Source: Limnobacter olei (lineage in GTDB: Bacteria; Pseudomonadota; Gammaproteobacteria; Burkholderiales; Burkholderiaceae_B). From it: a stretch of DNA of 64,000 nt. A program made the translations under genes and the position numbers. Positions 25,265 through 33,763 of this stretch are shown here, one piece after another; position 1 is the stretch's first letter; every line of letters begins with the position of its first letter. The notes beneath the pieces are model-generated. The model saw only the letters and a program-made list of their open reading frames with translations, ran no database searches and was not told the DNA's origin. Location of the stretch: NCBI RefSeq assembly GCF_029087225.1, contig NZ_JARFJD010000003.1, forward strand, positions 62,001-126,000, given 5' to 3'.

Positions 25265-26467
25265 TTACGCAGCAGCGCGATTCAATTGTTGGCTGGCCTG
25301 TTGCGCCAGCTGGGCCGATTTCAAGCCTTTCATTCCGCTTTTCACACTGGCCTCAATCGCCAGTTTTTTTTCTTCCGGCGTGGCAAAGGTTTCATCCCAA
25401 TGGTTCAACAAAGGCGTCATCACCTTCTTGTAAAGCGGCGGCACCAAGGCCAACAAAATGGTGCCCAGGTAGCCCGTGGGCAACATGGGTGCATGGCGGT
25501 AACTGCGCAGGTTCCAGTATTCCTGGTCGGCTTCGGCATGGTGGTGTGAATGACGGGTCAGCGCGTACAGCAGGGCAGTCGACACTGAAGCGTTGGTGTT
25601 CCAGCTGTGGCGAGGTTCCACCTTGTCTTCCGGACGACGAACAATCCCGTAATGCTCCATGTAATTCACGATTTCAAGCAAGGTTTTACCACCCGCACTC
25701 ATGATCCAGAACATCACCACGCCAGCCCAGCCACCGATATAGTACGAGGCAACAAACAGACTCAAGCTCATCAAATTGCCACGCATCATGCGGCTGTGAA
25801 TCGGGTTCCAAACTGACTGGTTGAACTTGGCCAAACGCTGCTTCTCCAGCTTCCAGGCCGACTTGTATCCACCAATCGTGCTTTTCAGCACAAAGCCATA
25901 CACATTCTCACCGCGCTGCGCGGTGGCGGGGTCAGCCGGAGTACCCAAATTCTTGTGGTGTCCGTACACATGCTCAATCGCAAAAGATGCGTCGCAAGTA
26001 AACGCCAGCATCCAGCGACCCAAAATCATGTCGCGCATGCTGTAGGTGCGGTGGGTCAGCTCATGGCCTACATTCGTGCCACCGGCACCGAACAGGAATG
26101 CACCCGCCACCGCACCCACAAACCATTGGTACCAAGTGGTATCAGCTTGCAACTGAAGGCGGTCATAGCCAAATGTTTTCAACATGAAAGCATCAATGCC
26201 CAAAACATCCACAGGGGCCACCGCCCAGGTAAAGCAAAGTGTTACCCACATCAAAATTGGTAACGTCAGCCACAACATCAGGTTCAAAAAAAACTCGCCT
26301 TCCATGCGGGGCTCACTGCGGTCATCTGGCAGCAAAACATCACCTAAAGCCACAACAAGCACCAAAGCAGCAATGCCGGTGTACATCCACGCCCCGCCCT
26401 GCATCATGGCGTGCATCACGCCAATCGCAATCAGCGGAAAAGTGGTGAATTTAAGGTAATGCAACAT
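25265..26467 (-). CDS. alkB: AlkB-family membrane di-iron monooxygenase (alkane 1-monooxygenase-like)
   Basis: 400 residues with six membrane segments and all the histidine boxes of the family: HELTH at 135-139, HVYGHH at 166-171, the alkane-hydroxylase signature NYMEHYG at 268-274, and a third box with His306/His309/His310. It should insert oxygen at a terminal methyl group of an alkane or similar hydrocarbon at the inner membrane. GGGAGACCACCT precedes the ATG. It is co-directional with a XylA-type reductase and divergent from a TetR gene, with palindromes between them. The NYMEHYG motif favours alkane over xylene as substrate, but this is inference. Confidence 0.9.
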   Translation of the reverse strand: MLHYLKFTTFPLIAIGVMHAMMQGGAWMYTGIAALVLVVALGDVLLPDDRSEPRMEGEFFLNLMLWLTLPILMWVTLCFTWAVAPVDVLGIDAFMLKTFGYDRLQLQADTTWYQWFVGAVAGAFLFGAGGTNVGHELTHRTYSMRDMILGRWMLAFTCDASFAIEHVYGHHKNLGTPADPATAQRGENVYGFVLKSTIGGYKSAWKLEKQRLAKFNQSVWNPIHSRMMRGNLMSLSLFVASYYIGGWAGVVMFWIMSAGGKTLLEIVNYMEHYGIVRRPEDKVEPRHSWNTNASVSTALLYALTRHSHHHAEADQEYWNLRSYRHAPMLPTGYLGTILLALVPPLYKKVMTPLLNHWDETFATPEEKKLAIEASVKSGMKGLKSAQLAQQASQQLNRAAA

Positions 26468-26491
26468 AGGTGGTCTCCCGTTGATGAATGC

Positions 26492-26508
26492 CCAATAATT
26501 GTTATTGG
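26492..26508. promoter_or_regulatory. Palindrome in the alkB leader
   Basis: CCAATAA-TTG-TTATTGG has perfect 7-base arms and begins 25 bases upstream of the alkB ATG. It lies in the shared control region of alkB and the divergent TetR gene and could be an operator or a leader hairpin. Confidence 0.4.
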
Positions 26509-26536
26509 AGGGGCAAGGTCTATCCCGACGAAAAAC

Positions 26537-26556
26537 ATGTTAACGATTGTAAACAT
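26537..26556. promoter_or_regulatory. Candidate TetR operator between alkB and the TetR gene
   Basis: ATGTTAAC-GATT-GTAAACAT has 8-base arms that match at 7 of 8 positions. It sits about 70 bases from the alkB start and 93 from the TetR start. This size and symmetry are usual for TetR-dimer sites. Confidence 0.45.
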
Positions 26557-26610
26557 ACTCGTCAATACCCATCTCCCTAAAATTGGATAAAACTTCCAAA
26601 TCAAGGATTC

Positions 26611-26639
26611 ATAACAGATGTTCGGGTTTTCGCTATAAT
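26611..26639 (+). promoter_or_regulatory. Sigma-70 type promoter of the TetR gene
   Basis: A consensus TATAAT at 26634-26639 is preceded, with a 17-base spacer, by ATAACA (4 of 6 to TTGACA). Only 9 bases separate the -10 box from the ATG at 26649. Transcription would therefore start at or within a base or two of the start codon. Confidence 0.55.
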
Positions 26640-26648
26640 CGATCGCTT

Positions 26649-27290
26649 ATGACCGCCAACGCATCAACCATCCACGGCCGCACCCGGCTTATTGAAGCTG
26701 CACTGAACCTGAGCTATCACCGGCGAAGTTTCTCCAGCCTCGGCATTCGCGAAATCACGCGCGAGGCGAAACTCTCTGCGCCTGCGTTTTACAGGCACTT
26801 TGAAGACCTGGCCGACCTTGGAACCGCCGTTATTCTCGAAGTAGAAAAAGCAGTGCTCGACGCCTTCACCGAGGTTCGAATCAGTACCGCCAAAGAGGCC
26901 GACCTCGACATTCGCCCCATGCTCGTCAAACGGTTTTTTGACTGGGCGGCCGAGAATCCAAAACCAGTCGTGGTGGGAGCCTCTGAGGCTTTCGGTGCCC
27001 TTGAACGCATGCGCGACGGTCTGAAAAAAACCATTCGGGCGATCAGTGAAGACATTTGCAGCGACAACCGCATTGCCGCCCTGCTGCCCGGTTTGCCCAA
27101 AGAGGAAATGATCGAGGTGCTGGAAGTACTTGCCCAAAATGTGCTCTTCATGGCAGTTGAGTACGTCGAGAAACCCGATCAGCGGCAGGCCATTTACGAC
27201 AAAGCGCTTCGCATTGTGGCTGTGATCTTTGCAGGCGCGCACGCCACACATGCCATGAAACTGGAGCAGGAAAGCAACCAAGCCCCATGA
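26649..27290 (+). CDS. TetR/AcrR-family regulator, FabR-like
   Basis: 213 residues from the ATG at 26649. The helix-turn-helix includes GIREITREAKLSAPAFYRHF, which resembles FabR and other fatty-acid-responsive TetR proteins; the C-terminal domain is helical and unassigned. A longer frame back to 26583 would start inside the promoter and lacks a ribosome binding site. Position and divergence suggest control of the alkB-reductase pair. No Shine-Dalgarno sequence precedes the chosen ATG, which fits a leaderless message. Confidence 0.82.
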   Translation: MTANASTIHGRTRLIEAALNLSYHRRSFSSLGIREITREAKLSAPAFYRHFEDLADLGTAVILEVEKAVLDAFTEVRISTAKEADLDIRPMLVKRFFDWAAENPKPVVVGASEAFGALERMRDGLKKTIRAISEDICSDNRIAALLPGLPKEEMIEVLEVLAQNVLFMAVEYVEKPDQRQAIYDKALRIVAVIFAGAHATHAMKLEQESNQAP

Positions 27291-27295
27291 TTGAT

Positions 27296-27317
27296 AAATT
27301 GAACAACGCTTCAATTT
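27296..27317. terminator. AT-rich hairpin after the TetR gene, weak terminator candidate
   Basis: AAATTGAA-CAACGC-TTCAATTT is a perfect 8-base-arm inverted repeat beginning 6 bases after the TetR stop. The stem is poor in G and C and has no proper T run, so termination would be weak. Confidence 0.3.
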
Positions 27318-27421
27318 AACAAAAAAGCAACATCGTGTTTCCTGCCCTGTTTAAAGGATTAAACTGTCAACACACAAATTAACATTGTGGTAACAAAAAT
27401 TCCGAAACAGGAGCCACACTC

Positions 27422-28165
27422 ATGCGCATCGCCATTCTTGAAGACGACCTGACACAAAGCGAAATGCTGCGCTGGGTGCTTGAATCGGTCAACCACAAAT
27501 GCCATTGCTTTGCCACATTCAAAAGCTTTCAAACCGCCCTGTACCGCGACAGCTTTGATTTGGTACTGCTCGATTGGGTGTTGCCCGACAGCTCTGGCCC
27601 CAAAGTCATGCACTGGATTCGTGAAACCCTACACATCAAAGTGCCAGTGTTGTTCATCACTTCAAAAACCGACGAAGAAAACATTGTCGAAGCGCTGAAT
27701 GCCGGTGCTGACGACTACATGATCAAGCCCATACGTCGTGGCGAACTAATCGCCCGTGTCAATGCCCTGCTGCGTCGCGCGTATCCCGAATTAACAGCCC
27801 CAGAGGTGTTTGAAATCACCGACCTGGAATTTCACCCCAAGTTCTCCACCATCGTGCGCCACACCAAGCGCGTGATCATGACTCAAAAAGAATTTGATTT
27901 GGCTCTTTTGCTGTTTCGCAACCTGGGCAAGCCGCTGTCACGATCACACATTCAGGAAAGCGTGTGGGGACGCGACACCGATTTGCCCTCGCGAACCATG
28001 GACACCCACATCTCCCGCGTACGCTCCAAGCTGGCTTTGCGGCCCGAGCAAGGCTTCCGTTTAACCCCTGTGTATGGCTTTGGTTACAAACTGGAACAGG
28101 TGGACCATGAAGGCAAATCCACAGATCTGGCAAAAATCAAACGCCAACTCGCCGAGAACGATTGA
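27422..28165 (+). CDS. OmpR/PhoB-type response regulator (orphan)
   Basis: 247 residues. The receiver domain covers 1-120 with the acidic pocket Asp8/Asp9, phospho-acceptor Asp51 (LLDWVLP), Thr80/Ser81 and Lys102 (IKP). The winged-helix DNA-binding domain covers about 140-232 (SRTMDTHISRVRSKL is the recognition helix region). AGGAG precedes the ATG. No histidine kinase gene is in the window, so the partner must be elsewhere. It lies between the alkane regulator and hemA without evident operon linkage. Confidence 0.9.
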   Translation: MRIAILEDDLTQSEMLRWVLESVNHKCHCFATFKSFQTALYRDSFDLVLLDWVLPDSSGPKVMHWIRETLHIKVPVLFITSKTDEENIVEALNAGADDYMIKPIRRGELIARVNALLRRAYPELTAPEVFEITDLEFHPKFSTIVRHTKRVIMTQKEFDLALLLFRNLGKPLSRSHIQESVWGRDTDLPSRTMDTHISRVRSKLALRPEQGFRLTPVYGFGYKLEQVDHEGKSTDLAKIKRQLAEND

Positions 28166-28187
28166 GGGCGCATCTGCCATAGCGGGT

Positions 28188-28193
28188 TATAAT
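28188..28193 (+). promoter_or_regulatory. Probable -10 box of the hemA operon
   Basis: A consensus TATAAT stands 26 bases before the hemA ATG. The best -35 candidate, TTGAGG at 28162-28167, gives a 20-base spacer, longer than usual, so only the -10 is called. Confidence 0.45.
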
Positions 28194-28219
28194 GAAGGGT
28201 TTTCCGCCCAGTAGGTATT

Positions 28220-29488
28220 ATGGAGCTTTTCGCAGTCGGCCTGAATTATCAATCCGCACCGCTCGCACTTCGCGAGCGTTTGGCGTTTCCGGCCGAGCAA
28301 TTGCAAGAGGCCCTGCGTGCGCTGGCGCAACGCGTACAAGCCCCTGAAGCAGCCATTCTCTCAACCTGCAACCGCACGGAAGTGTATTGCGCAGCCAGCA
28401 ATATTGAGCAGCTCAAAACCGACTTGCTTGAATGGTTGGCAGTCAACCGCAACATTCCAACCACCGAACTAGGCCCCCACCTGTATATTCTTCCCCAACA
28501 GGAAGTGGTACGCCATGCATTCCGCGTGGCCAGCGGACTGGATTCCATGGTGCTGGGCGAAGCGCAAATTCTGGGCCAAATGAAGCAAGCCGCCCGCACC
28601 GCTGAAGAAGCAGGTACGCTGGGGCAAATGTTGCATCAGCTGTTTCAGCGCACCTTCTCGGTCGCCAAGGAAGTGCGCTCACATACAGAAATCGGCGCCC
28701 ACTCAGTTTCAATGGCGTCAGCCGCCGTGAAACTGGCCAGCCGAATTTTTGGAGACCTCAGCAAGCGCCATGTACTGTTCATTGGTGCCGGCGAAATGAT
28801 TCAGCTGTGCGCTACCCATTTTGCGGCCCAGAATCCAAAAAGCATCACCATTGCCAACCGCAGCGCAGATCGCGCCAACCAATTGGCTCAAACCCATGGC
28901 GCCAGCGTCATCGGCCTGGCGCAGGTGCCCGAGCAACTCGCAAAATCCGACATTGTGATTTCATGCACCGCGAGCACCCTACCAATCATTGGGTTGGGCA
29001 TGGTTGAAGCTGCCTGCAAGAAACGCAAGCATGAACCCATTTTCATGCTCGACCTTGCGGTACCCCGCGACATCGAAGCGCAAGTCAGCAAGCTCGACGA
29101 CGTATTCCTGTATTCGGTTGATGACCTTAGCCAAATTGTGCAAGAAGGCCGTGAGCAACGCGCCGCCGCCGTGGAACAAGCCGAGGCCATTATTGAATCG
29201 CAAGTGCAAGGCTTCATGCGCTGGATGAGCGAACGTTCGCTGGTCCCCACCATTCAGGAAATTCACCAGAAAGCCGACGATATTGCCCAGCTTGAACTTG
29301 ATCACGCCCGCAAGCAACTGGCCAAAGGCACACCCGCCGACGACGTACTACAGCTGATGGCCCACCGCATGAGCGCAAAATTCATGCACGGCCCCATGCA
29401 AGCGCTTCACCACGCAAGCCCGGCCGAACGGGAAGCCCTGTTAAAGTGGCTGCCTCAGCTATTCAACATTAAAAATACCGACAAATAG
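28220..29488 (+). CDS. hemA: Glutamyl-tRNA reductase
   Basis: First committed enzyme of C5-pathway haem synthesis: reduces Glu-tRNA to glutamate-1-semialdehyde using NADPH. 422 residues with the catalytic Cys50 in the invariant STCNRTEVY motif, the Rossmann segment VLFIGAGEMIQLCATHF near 190, and a C-terminal dimerisation helix domain. The start matches the family (MELFAVGLNYQSAP). prfA follows with no gap, as in many proteobacteria. Confidence 0.96.
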   Translation: MELFAVGLNYQSAPLALRERLAFPAEQLQEALRALAQRVQAPEAAILSTCNRTEVYCAASNIEQLKTDLLEWLAVNRNIPTTELGPHLYILPQQEVVRHAFRVASGLDSMVLGEAQILGQMKQAARTAEEAGTLGQMLHQLFQRTFSVAKEVRSHTEIGAHSVSMASAAVKLASRIFGDLSKRHVLFIGAGEMIQLCATHFAAQNPKSITIANRSADRANQLAQTHGASVIGLAQVPEQLAKSDIVISCTASTLPIIGLGMVEAACKKRKHEPIFMLDLAVPRDIEAQVSKLDDVFLYSVDDLSQIVQEGREQRAAAVEQAEAIIESQVQGFMRWMSERSLVPTIQEIHQKADDIAQLELDHARKQLAKGTPADDVLQLMAHRMSAKFMHGPMQALHHASPAEREALLKWLPQLFNIKNTDK

Positions 29489-30571
29489 ATGAAAGACAGC
29501 ATGCGGAACCGGCTAACGCGCCTTGCCGAGCGCCTTGCCGACCTTGAAGAATTCTTGTCGTCCCAAAACGCCGCCAACGACATGGCGCAGTTCAAGGCCA
29601 TCACGCGCGAACGCTCTGAATTGCTGCCCGCGACCGAACGCTTTGCGGAATATCAAAGTATTGAAGCCGACTTGAATACCGCGCGGGAATGGCTTTCCGA
29701 ACCGGACATGCGCGAAATGGCCCGCGAAGAAATTGCCCAAAACGAAGCGAAACTTGCGCAACTCGAAGCCGACCTTCAACGCCTGCTGCTGCCCAAAGAC
29801 CCCAATGATCACCGCAACGCCATGCTTGAAATTCGCGCTGGTACCGGCGGTGATGAATCCGCGCTGTTCGCAGGCGACCTGTTTCGAATGTACACCCGGT
29901 ACGCGGAACGCCAGGGTTGGCAAATCGAGGTCATGAGCGCCAGTGAATCGGAACTGGGTGGCTACAAAGAAGTGATCATTCGCCTGGTTGGCGACCATGT
30001 GTACAAGCACCTGAAATTTGAATCAGGCGGTCATCGAGTGCAACGTGTTCCTGCCACCGAAAGCCAAGGCCGCATTCACACTTCGGCCTGCACTGTAGCG
30101 GTGATGGCTGAACCTGACGAAGCAGAAACCGTTGAAATCAATCCGGCTGATTTACGAATCGACACCTACCGTGCCAGCGGCGCAGGCGGTCAGCACATCA
30201 ACAAAACCGATTCCGCCGTTCGCATTACTCACTTGCCCACAGGCCTGGTGGTGGAATGTCAGGACGAACGCAGCCAGCACAAAAACAAGGCCAAGGCCAT
30301 GAAGGTACTGAATGTACGCCTTCAAGACAAAATCGACCGCGAACGCCAAGCCGCCGAAGCCAGCGAACGTCGCAGCCTCGTGGGCTCAGGCGACAGGTCC
30401 GAGCGTATTCGCACCTACAACTTTCCCCAAGGGCGAATGACCGACCACCGAATCAACTTGACCCTGTACAAACTCGACTACATCATGGATGGGGATTTAA
30501 CCGACCTGATGAATGGCCTGACTGCATTTCACGAAGCTGAACTGCTGGCCGAGATCACCGCCAAAGAATGA
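29489..30571 (+). CDS. prfA: Peptide chain release factor 1
   Basis: Terminates translation at UAA and UAG. 360 residues, the family length. The stop-codon-reading Pro-Ala-Thr tripeptide lies at 188-190 and the universal GGQ at 233-235 in [10 protein letters not shown]; Gln235 is the residue methylated by the product of the next gene. It starts on the base after the hemA stop and overlaps prmC by 4 bases. Confidence 0.97.
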   Translation: MKDSMRNRLTRLAERLADLEEFLSSQNAANDMAQFKAITRERSELLPATERFAEYQSIEADLNTAREWLSEPDMREMAREEIAQNEAKLAQLEADLQRLLLPKDPNDHRNAMLEIRAGTGGDESALFAGDLFRMYTRYAERQGWQIEVMSASESELGGYKEVIIRLVGDHVYKHLKFESGGHRVQRVPATESQGRIHTSACTVAVMAEPDEAETVEINPADLRIDTYRASGAGGQHINKTDSAVRITHLPTGLVVECQDERSQHKNKAKAMKVLNVRLQDKIDRERQAAEASERRSLVGSGDRSERIRTYNFPQGRMTDHRINLTLYKLDYIMDGDLTDLMNGLTAFHEAELLAEITAKE

Positions 30572-31431
30572 GCACACTGCCCAAGCCCACCATTGAATCG
30601 GTGTTGCAGCAAACACGCGAAGAGACCGGGCTTGCGCCCAGCGAGCTGCGTATCCTGATGACCCACATCACCGGGTTTGACCGGGTCAATCTGGTGACCA
30701 AGGGCAACCGTGAACTTCCCATGGACCAACTCAGCGCGTTCAAATCACTGGCCGCCAAAAGGCAGCAAGGCGAACCCATTGCCTATTTGGTACAACAAAA
30801 GGAATTCTATTCACGCCCGTTTTTTATCGACTCGCGGGTGCTGATACCCCGCCCCGAAACCGAAGAACTGGTAGAACATGCCCTTGGTTTTTTGCAAAGC
30901 AAATCGACTGAAAACCTGCTGACCCGAGTGCTCGACATTGGTTGCGGCAGTGGTGCCATTGCGGTGTCACTGGCGCTTGAAAACCCAATACTTGAGGTGA
31001 CAGCCACCGACATTTCTGCAGACGCGTTGTGGGTGGCCCAATTCAACGCCAATGAACTGGGCGCGAAAAACATCCGTTTCGTTCAATCTGATCTCTTCGA
31101 GAATTTGCTGAACCAAACACCGTCCTTGGCATTCGACCTCATTTGCAGCAACCCGCCCTACATTGAACTGGGGGACGAACATCTTTCACAAGGCGATCTG
31201 CGTTTCGAGCCCCAACAAGCCTTGACGGATGGCGGCGATGGCCTGCGCTTTTACCGTGAAATTGCCCAACACAGCCCAAGCCTGTTGCGTGCAGGTGGCG
31301 GCGTGCTGGTTGAACACGGCCACCTCCAACAAGAGGCCGTGAAAGCCCTGTTTTCAAAGGCGCCCTATGTGCATGTTCAAGGCCTGCCCGACCTGGCCGG
31401 CACCCCGCGCTTCGTGTTTGCTCACATCTAG
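30568..31431 (+). CDS. prmC: Release factor glutamine methyltransferase PrmC (HemK)
   Basis: S-adenosylmethionine-dependent enzyme that methylates the GGQ glutamine of RF1 and RF2. 287 residues: an N-terminal helical domain, SAM motif [16 protein letters not shown] near 121-136 and the substrate-binding NPPY at 195-198. It overlaps prfA as ATGA, which fits the enzyme-substrate pairing. Confidence 0.95.
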   Translation: MSTLPKPTIESVLQQTREETGLAPSELRILMTHITGFDRVNLVTKGNRELPMDQLSAFKSLAAKRQQGEPIAYLVQQKEFYSRPFFIDSRVLIPRPETEELVEHALGFLQSKSTENLLTRVLDIGCGSGAIAVSLALENPILEVTATDISADALWVAQFNANELGAKNIRFVQSDLFENLLNQTPSLAFDLICSNPPYIELGDEHLSQGDLRFEPQQALTDGGDGLRFYREIAQHSPSLLRAGGGVLVEHGHLQQEAVKALFSKAPYVHVQGLPDLAGTPRFVFAHI

Positions 31432-31511
31432 GCATTGAAAACGAGCGTTTTATACCCACATCCATTACACTACAGGGTTGTAGCAATTCATCAAATTGAA
31501 AGGAAGTTCTT

Positions 31512-31844
31512 ATGAGCGCTCGCGATTCCATTCACGAAACCGTCACCAGCCACCCCGTGGTTTTGTTCATGAAAGGAACAGCCCAGTTCCCCATGTGCGG
31601 GTTTTCTGGTCGCGCCATTCAAATCCTGAAAGCCTGCGAAGCTGAAAAAGTAGTCACAGTGAACGTACTGGACGACCCCGAAATTCGTCAAGGCATCAAA
31701 GAATACGCCAACTGGCCCACCATTCCACAACTCTATGTGAACGGCGAATTTTTGGGCGGATGTGACATCATGACCGAGATGTACCAAAGTGGCGAATTGC
31801 AGGCACTGATTGCCGCCGCCAACGCGTCGACAAAGTCTGAGTAA
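31512..31844 (+). CDS. grxD: Monothiol glutaredoxin (Grx4/GrxD type)
   Basis: 110-residue Fe-S cluster carrier with the CGFS active site at 29-32 and the glutathione-binding segments WPTIPQLYVNGEFLGGCDI. These proteins dimerise around a 2Fe-2S cluster with glutathione and work with BolA proteins; an IbaG-type BolA is encoded at 50188. AAGGAAGT lies before the ATG. Confidence 0.95.
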   Translation: MSARDSIHETVTSHPVVLFMKGTAQFPMCGFSGRAIQILKACEAEKVVTVNVLDDPEIRQGIKEYANWPTIPQLYVNGEFLGGCDIMTEMYQSGELQALIAAANASTKSE

Positions 31845-31855
31845 ATCATGAAACC

Positions 31856-31879
31856 GGCCGCACCAATCGCCGTGCGGCC
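31856..31879 (+). repeat. Hairpin between grxD and ubiX
   Basis: GGCCGCAC-CAATCGCC-GTGCGGCC is a perfect GC-rich 8-base-arm inverted repeat lying 19 bases before the ubiX start. There is no T run, so it is more likely an RNA structure affecting ubiX translation or mRNA processing than a terminator. Confidence 0.5.
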
Positions 31880-31897
31880 ACTTCCAGGCATCCCATC

Positions 31898-32500
31898 TTG
31901 AGCAGCACCCTCCCCCCCCAATTCAAACAGTCCATCACCGTCGCCATTACTGGTGCAAGCGGTGCTTTGTATGGTTTGAAAACTCTAGACTTGCTGCGTG
32001 CTCGCGGCGACACGGAAATTCACTTGGTGGTGTCGTCTTCAGGCTGGCTCACCCTGGCCAGTGAATGCGACCTGAGCAAGGAAGAAATTGAAGCGAAAGC
32101 CCATGTGGTGCACTCGCCCAAACATGTGGGCAACTGCATCGCCAGTGGTTCTTATCCCTCCATGGGCATGGTCATTGCGCCCTGCTCCATGCACACCTTG
32201 GCTGCTGTGGCACATGGTTTGTCCAATAACCTGATCACACGCGCAGCCGATGTGGTGCTGAAAGAGCGACGCCGCCTGGTCTTGCTGCCCCGTGAAACTC
32301 CGCTTAATTTGGCTCATCTTCGCAACATGGTCAGTGTGACTGAAATGGGTGGCATTGTGATGCCACCAGTGCCCGCACTGTACCAGCGCCCTGCCAGCAT
32401 CGACGCGATGGTCACCGACACCGCCCAGCACGCCCTGCAACTGCTGGGGCTGCCCAATGTGCAGCGCAGCGAATGGCAAGGGCTCAAAAGCAGCAGCTAA
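31898..32500 (+). CDS. ubiX: Flavin prenyltransferase UbiX
   Basis: Makes prenylated FMN, the cofactor of the UbiD decarboxylase in ubiquinone synthesis. 200 residues with the N-terminal flavin site VAITGASGALYG, the loop SYPSMGMVIAPCSMHTLAAV and LLPRETPLNLAHLRNM. No ATG exists before the core, so the start must be the TTG at 31898 (or a rarer codon). It is followed within five codons by eight C in a row (31912-31919). A 17-codon frame from the ATG at 31848 ends in the TGA that overlaps this TTG. Confidence 0.9.
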   Translation: MSSTLPPQFKQSITVAITGASGALYGLKTLDLLRARGDTEIHLVVSSSGWLTLASECDLSKEEIEAKAHVVHSPKHVGNCIASGSYPSMGMVIAPCSMHTLAAVAHGLSNNLITRAADVVLKERRRLVLLPRETPLNLAHLRNMVSVTEMGGIVMPPVPALYQRPASIDAMVTDTAQHALQLLGLPNVQRSEWQGLKSSS

Positions 32501-32571
32501 AGATTGTGCTTGCCCAGCGCTTTCTCAGGTAATCAATCAACGTCTCGGGCAGTCTTACCCACCTCATTGAT

Positions 32572-33438
32572 CTAGGCTGGTACGTGAAAGCGCTGCTGCA
32601 AGTCCTCTTCTGCATCAAGCCCCAACTCAACCAACATGTTGCGCAATCGCTGCGCAGCCTTGGGGTTCGATCGTTGGTGCTTCTTCGCAATAATCAACTC
32701 ATTTTTCATCGAGTGCTCCCAACCCACCAACTCGGTCACAGTCACCTGGTAACCATGCGCCTCCAGTTGCAGGCAACGCAACACATTCGTCAGCTGGCTA
32801 CCAAATTCACGGGTATGAAGTGGATGGCGCCACATTTCCACCAAACTGCTTTTACCCAGCTGGCTGGCTTTGTTCTTGCGCAAGTGCGTAGCCACTTCAG
32901 CCTGACAACACGGCACCAAGGCCATAAACTTCGCCTGTTTTTTCAATCCAAATGAAATCGCATCGTCAGTGGCCGTGTTACACGCGTGCAGCGCAGTGAC
33001 AATATCGACAGTTTCAGGCAAATCAGGGTGCTCCGTGGCCTGCGCCACCGGCAAATTAATAAACTGCATACCCGCTTCAAAACCAAGCTGTTTCGCCAGG
33101 GTATTCGACTTATCCACCAACTCCTGTCGGGTTTCCACGCCGGCCACTACAGCCCCTTCGGGGTTTTGTTTCAAGTAGAGGTCGTACAAAATAAACCCGA
33201 GATACGACTTGCCTGCACCATGATCCACCAAGTACAAACCGCCGTCATTCGCTTTGCGCACCTCGTCAATCAAAGGCTCGATAAATTGGGTCAGGTGGTA
33301 CACCTGCTTCAACTTCCTTCGGCTGTCCTGGTTAATCCCACCTTCTCGCGTCACAATGTGCAACGCCTTCAACAATTCGATTGACTGACCTGGCTTTAGC
33401 TCCAGTGCATCTAATGGATTTTTCGTGAGTTTTGGCAT
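32572..33438 (-). CDS. SAM-dependent methyltransferase, Methyltransf_32 (PF13679)-like
   Basis: 288 residues from the ATG at 33438; a TTG 24 bases upstream is an alternative. It carries LVDHGAGKSYLGFILYDLYL near residue 70, the SAM-binding hallmark of the METTL25/Methyltransf_32 group, and further on TALHACNTATDDAISFGL and VPCCQAEVA. These fit that group, whose bacterial substrates are not defined (RNA or protein). Convergent with ubiX. A repeat-rich gap lies upstream. Confidence 0.8.
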   Translation of the reverse strand: MPKLTKNPLDALELKPGQSIELLKALHIVTREGGINQDSRRKLKQVYHLTQFIEPLIDEVRKANDGGLYLVDHGAGKSYLGFILYDLYLKQNPEGAVVAGVETRQELVDKSNTLAKQLGFEAGMQFINLPVAQATEHPDLPETVDIVTALHACNTATDDAISFGLKKQAKFMALVPCCQAEVATHLRKNKASQLGKSSLVEMWRHPLHTREFGSQLTNVLRCLQLEAHGYQVTVTELVGWEHSMKNELIIAKKHQRSNPKAAQRLRNMLVELGLDAEEDLQQRFHVPA

Positions 33439-33492
33439 GAATGGTTGCAGCGGTGAATTCAATGCGCACAGTGTAAAGGGTTTAAGCTCAAC

Positions 33493-33596
33493 CGGCTTGG
33501 GCTCCGATCTCTCTCAGCTTTTTAATCGCCCACTCGGCTTGGGCTCCGATCTCTGTGGCTTTGTTAATAGCTCAATCAGCTTGGGTTTCAATCTCT
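33493..33596. repeat. 42-bp tandem repeat, two and a half copies
   Basis: CGGCTTGGGCTCCGATCTCT occurs at 33493-33512 and 33535-33554, and a diverged copy CAGCTTGGGTTTCAATCTCT at 33577-33596, each exactly 42 bases apart. The period is a multiple of three. The first 20 bases of the first two units are identical, and the rest is looser. Confidence 0.88.
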
Positions 33597-33639
33597 CGCC
33601 AGAAAACCTGTATCTCCCTTGCTGAGCCTCGCGATGCCT

Positions 33640-33699
33640 GAGAACGACCCTCCTAAACTGCGGGTCGGGTTCGTTCTCTGTTGCCCATGCTGGGCAACA
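33640..33699. repeat. Two adjacent hairpins
   Basis: GAGAACGA at 33640-33647 pairs with TCGTTCTC at 33671-33678, with inner GACCC/GGGTC pairing. The next base begins TGTTGCCCA-TGC-TGGGCAACA (33679-33699), a perfect 9-base-arm hairpin. Neither is followed by a T run. Confidence 0.75.
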
Positions 33700-33763
33700 C
33701 CGGCCCTGCTCGGCACGCAAGGGCAGGTTTTCTTGAAGGCGAGGTGATCGAAACACCGCCGCC

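Noticed and set aside
33425-33625. 66-codon plus-strand frame reading the 42-bp repeat as GLGSDL units
   Set aside because: The start lies inside the methyltransferase gene, there is no ribosome binding site, and the repeat gives a more protein-like reading on the other strand, itself interrupted.
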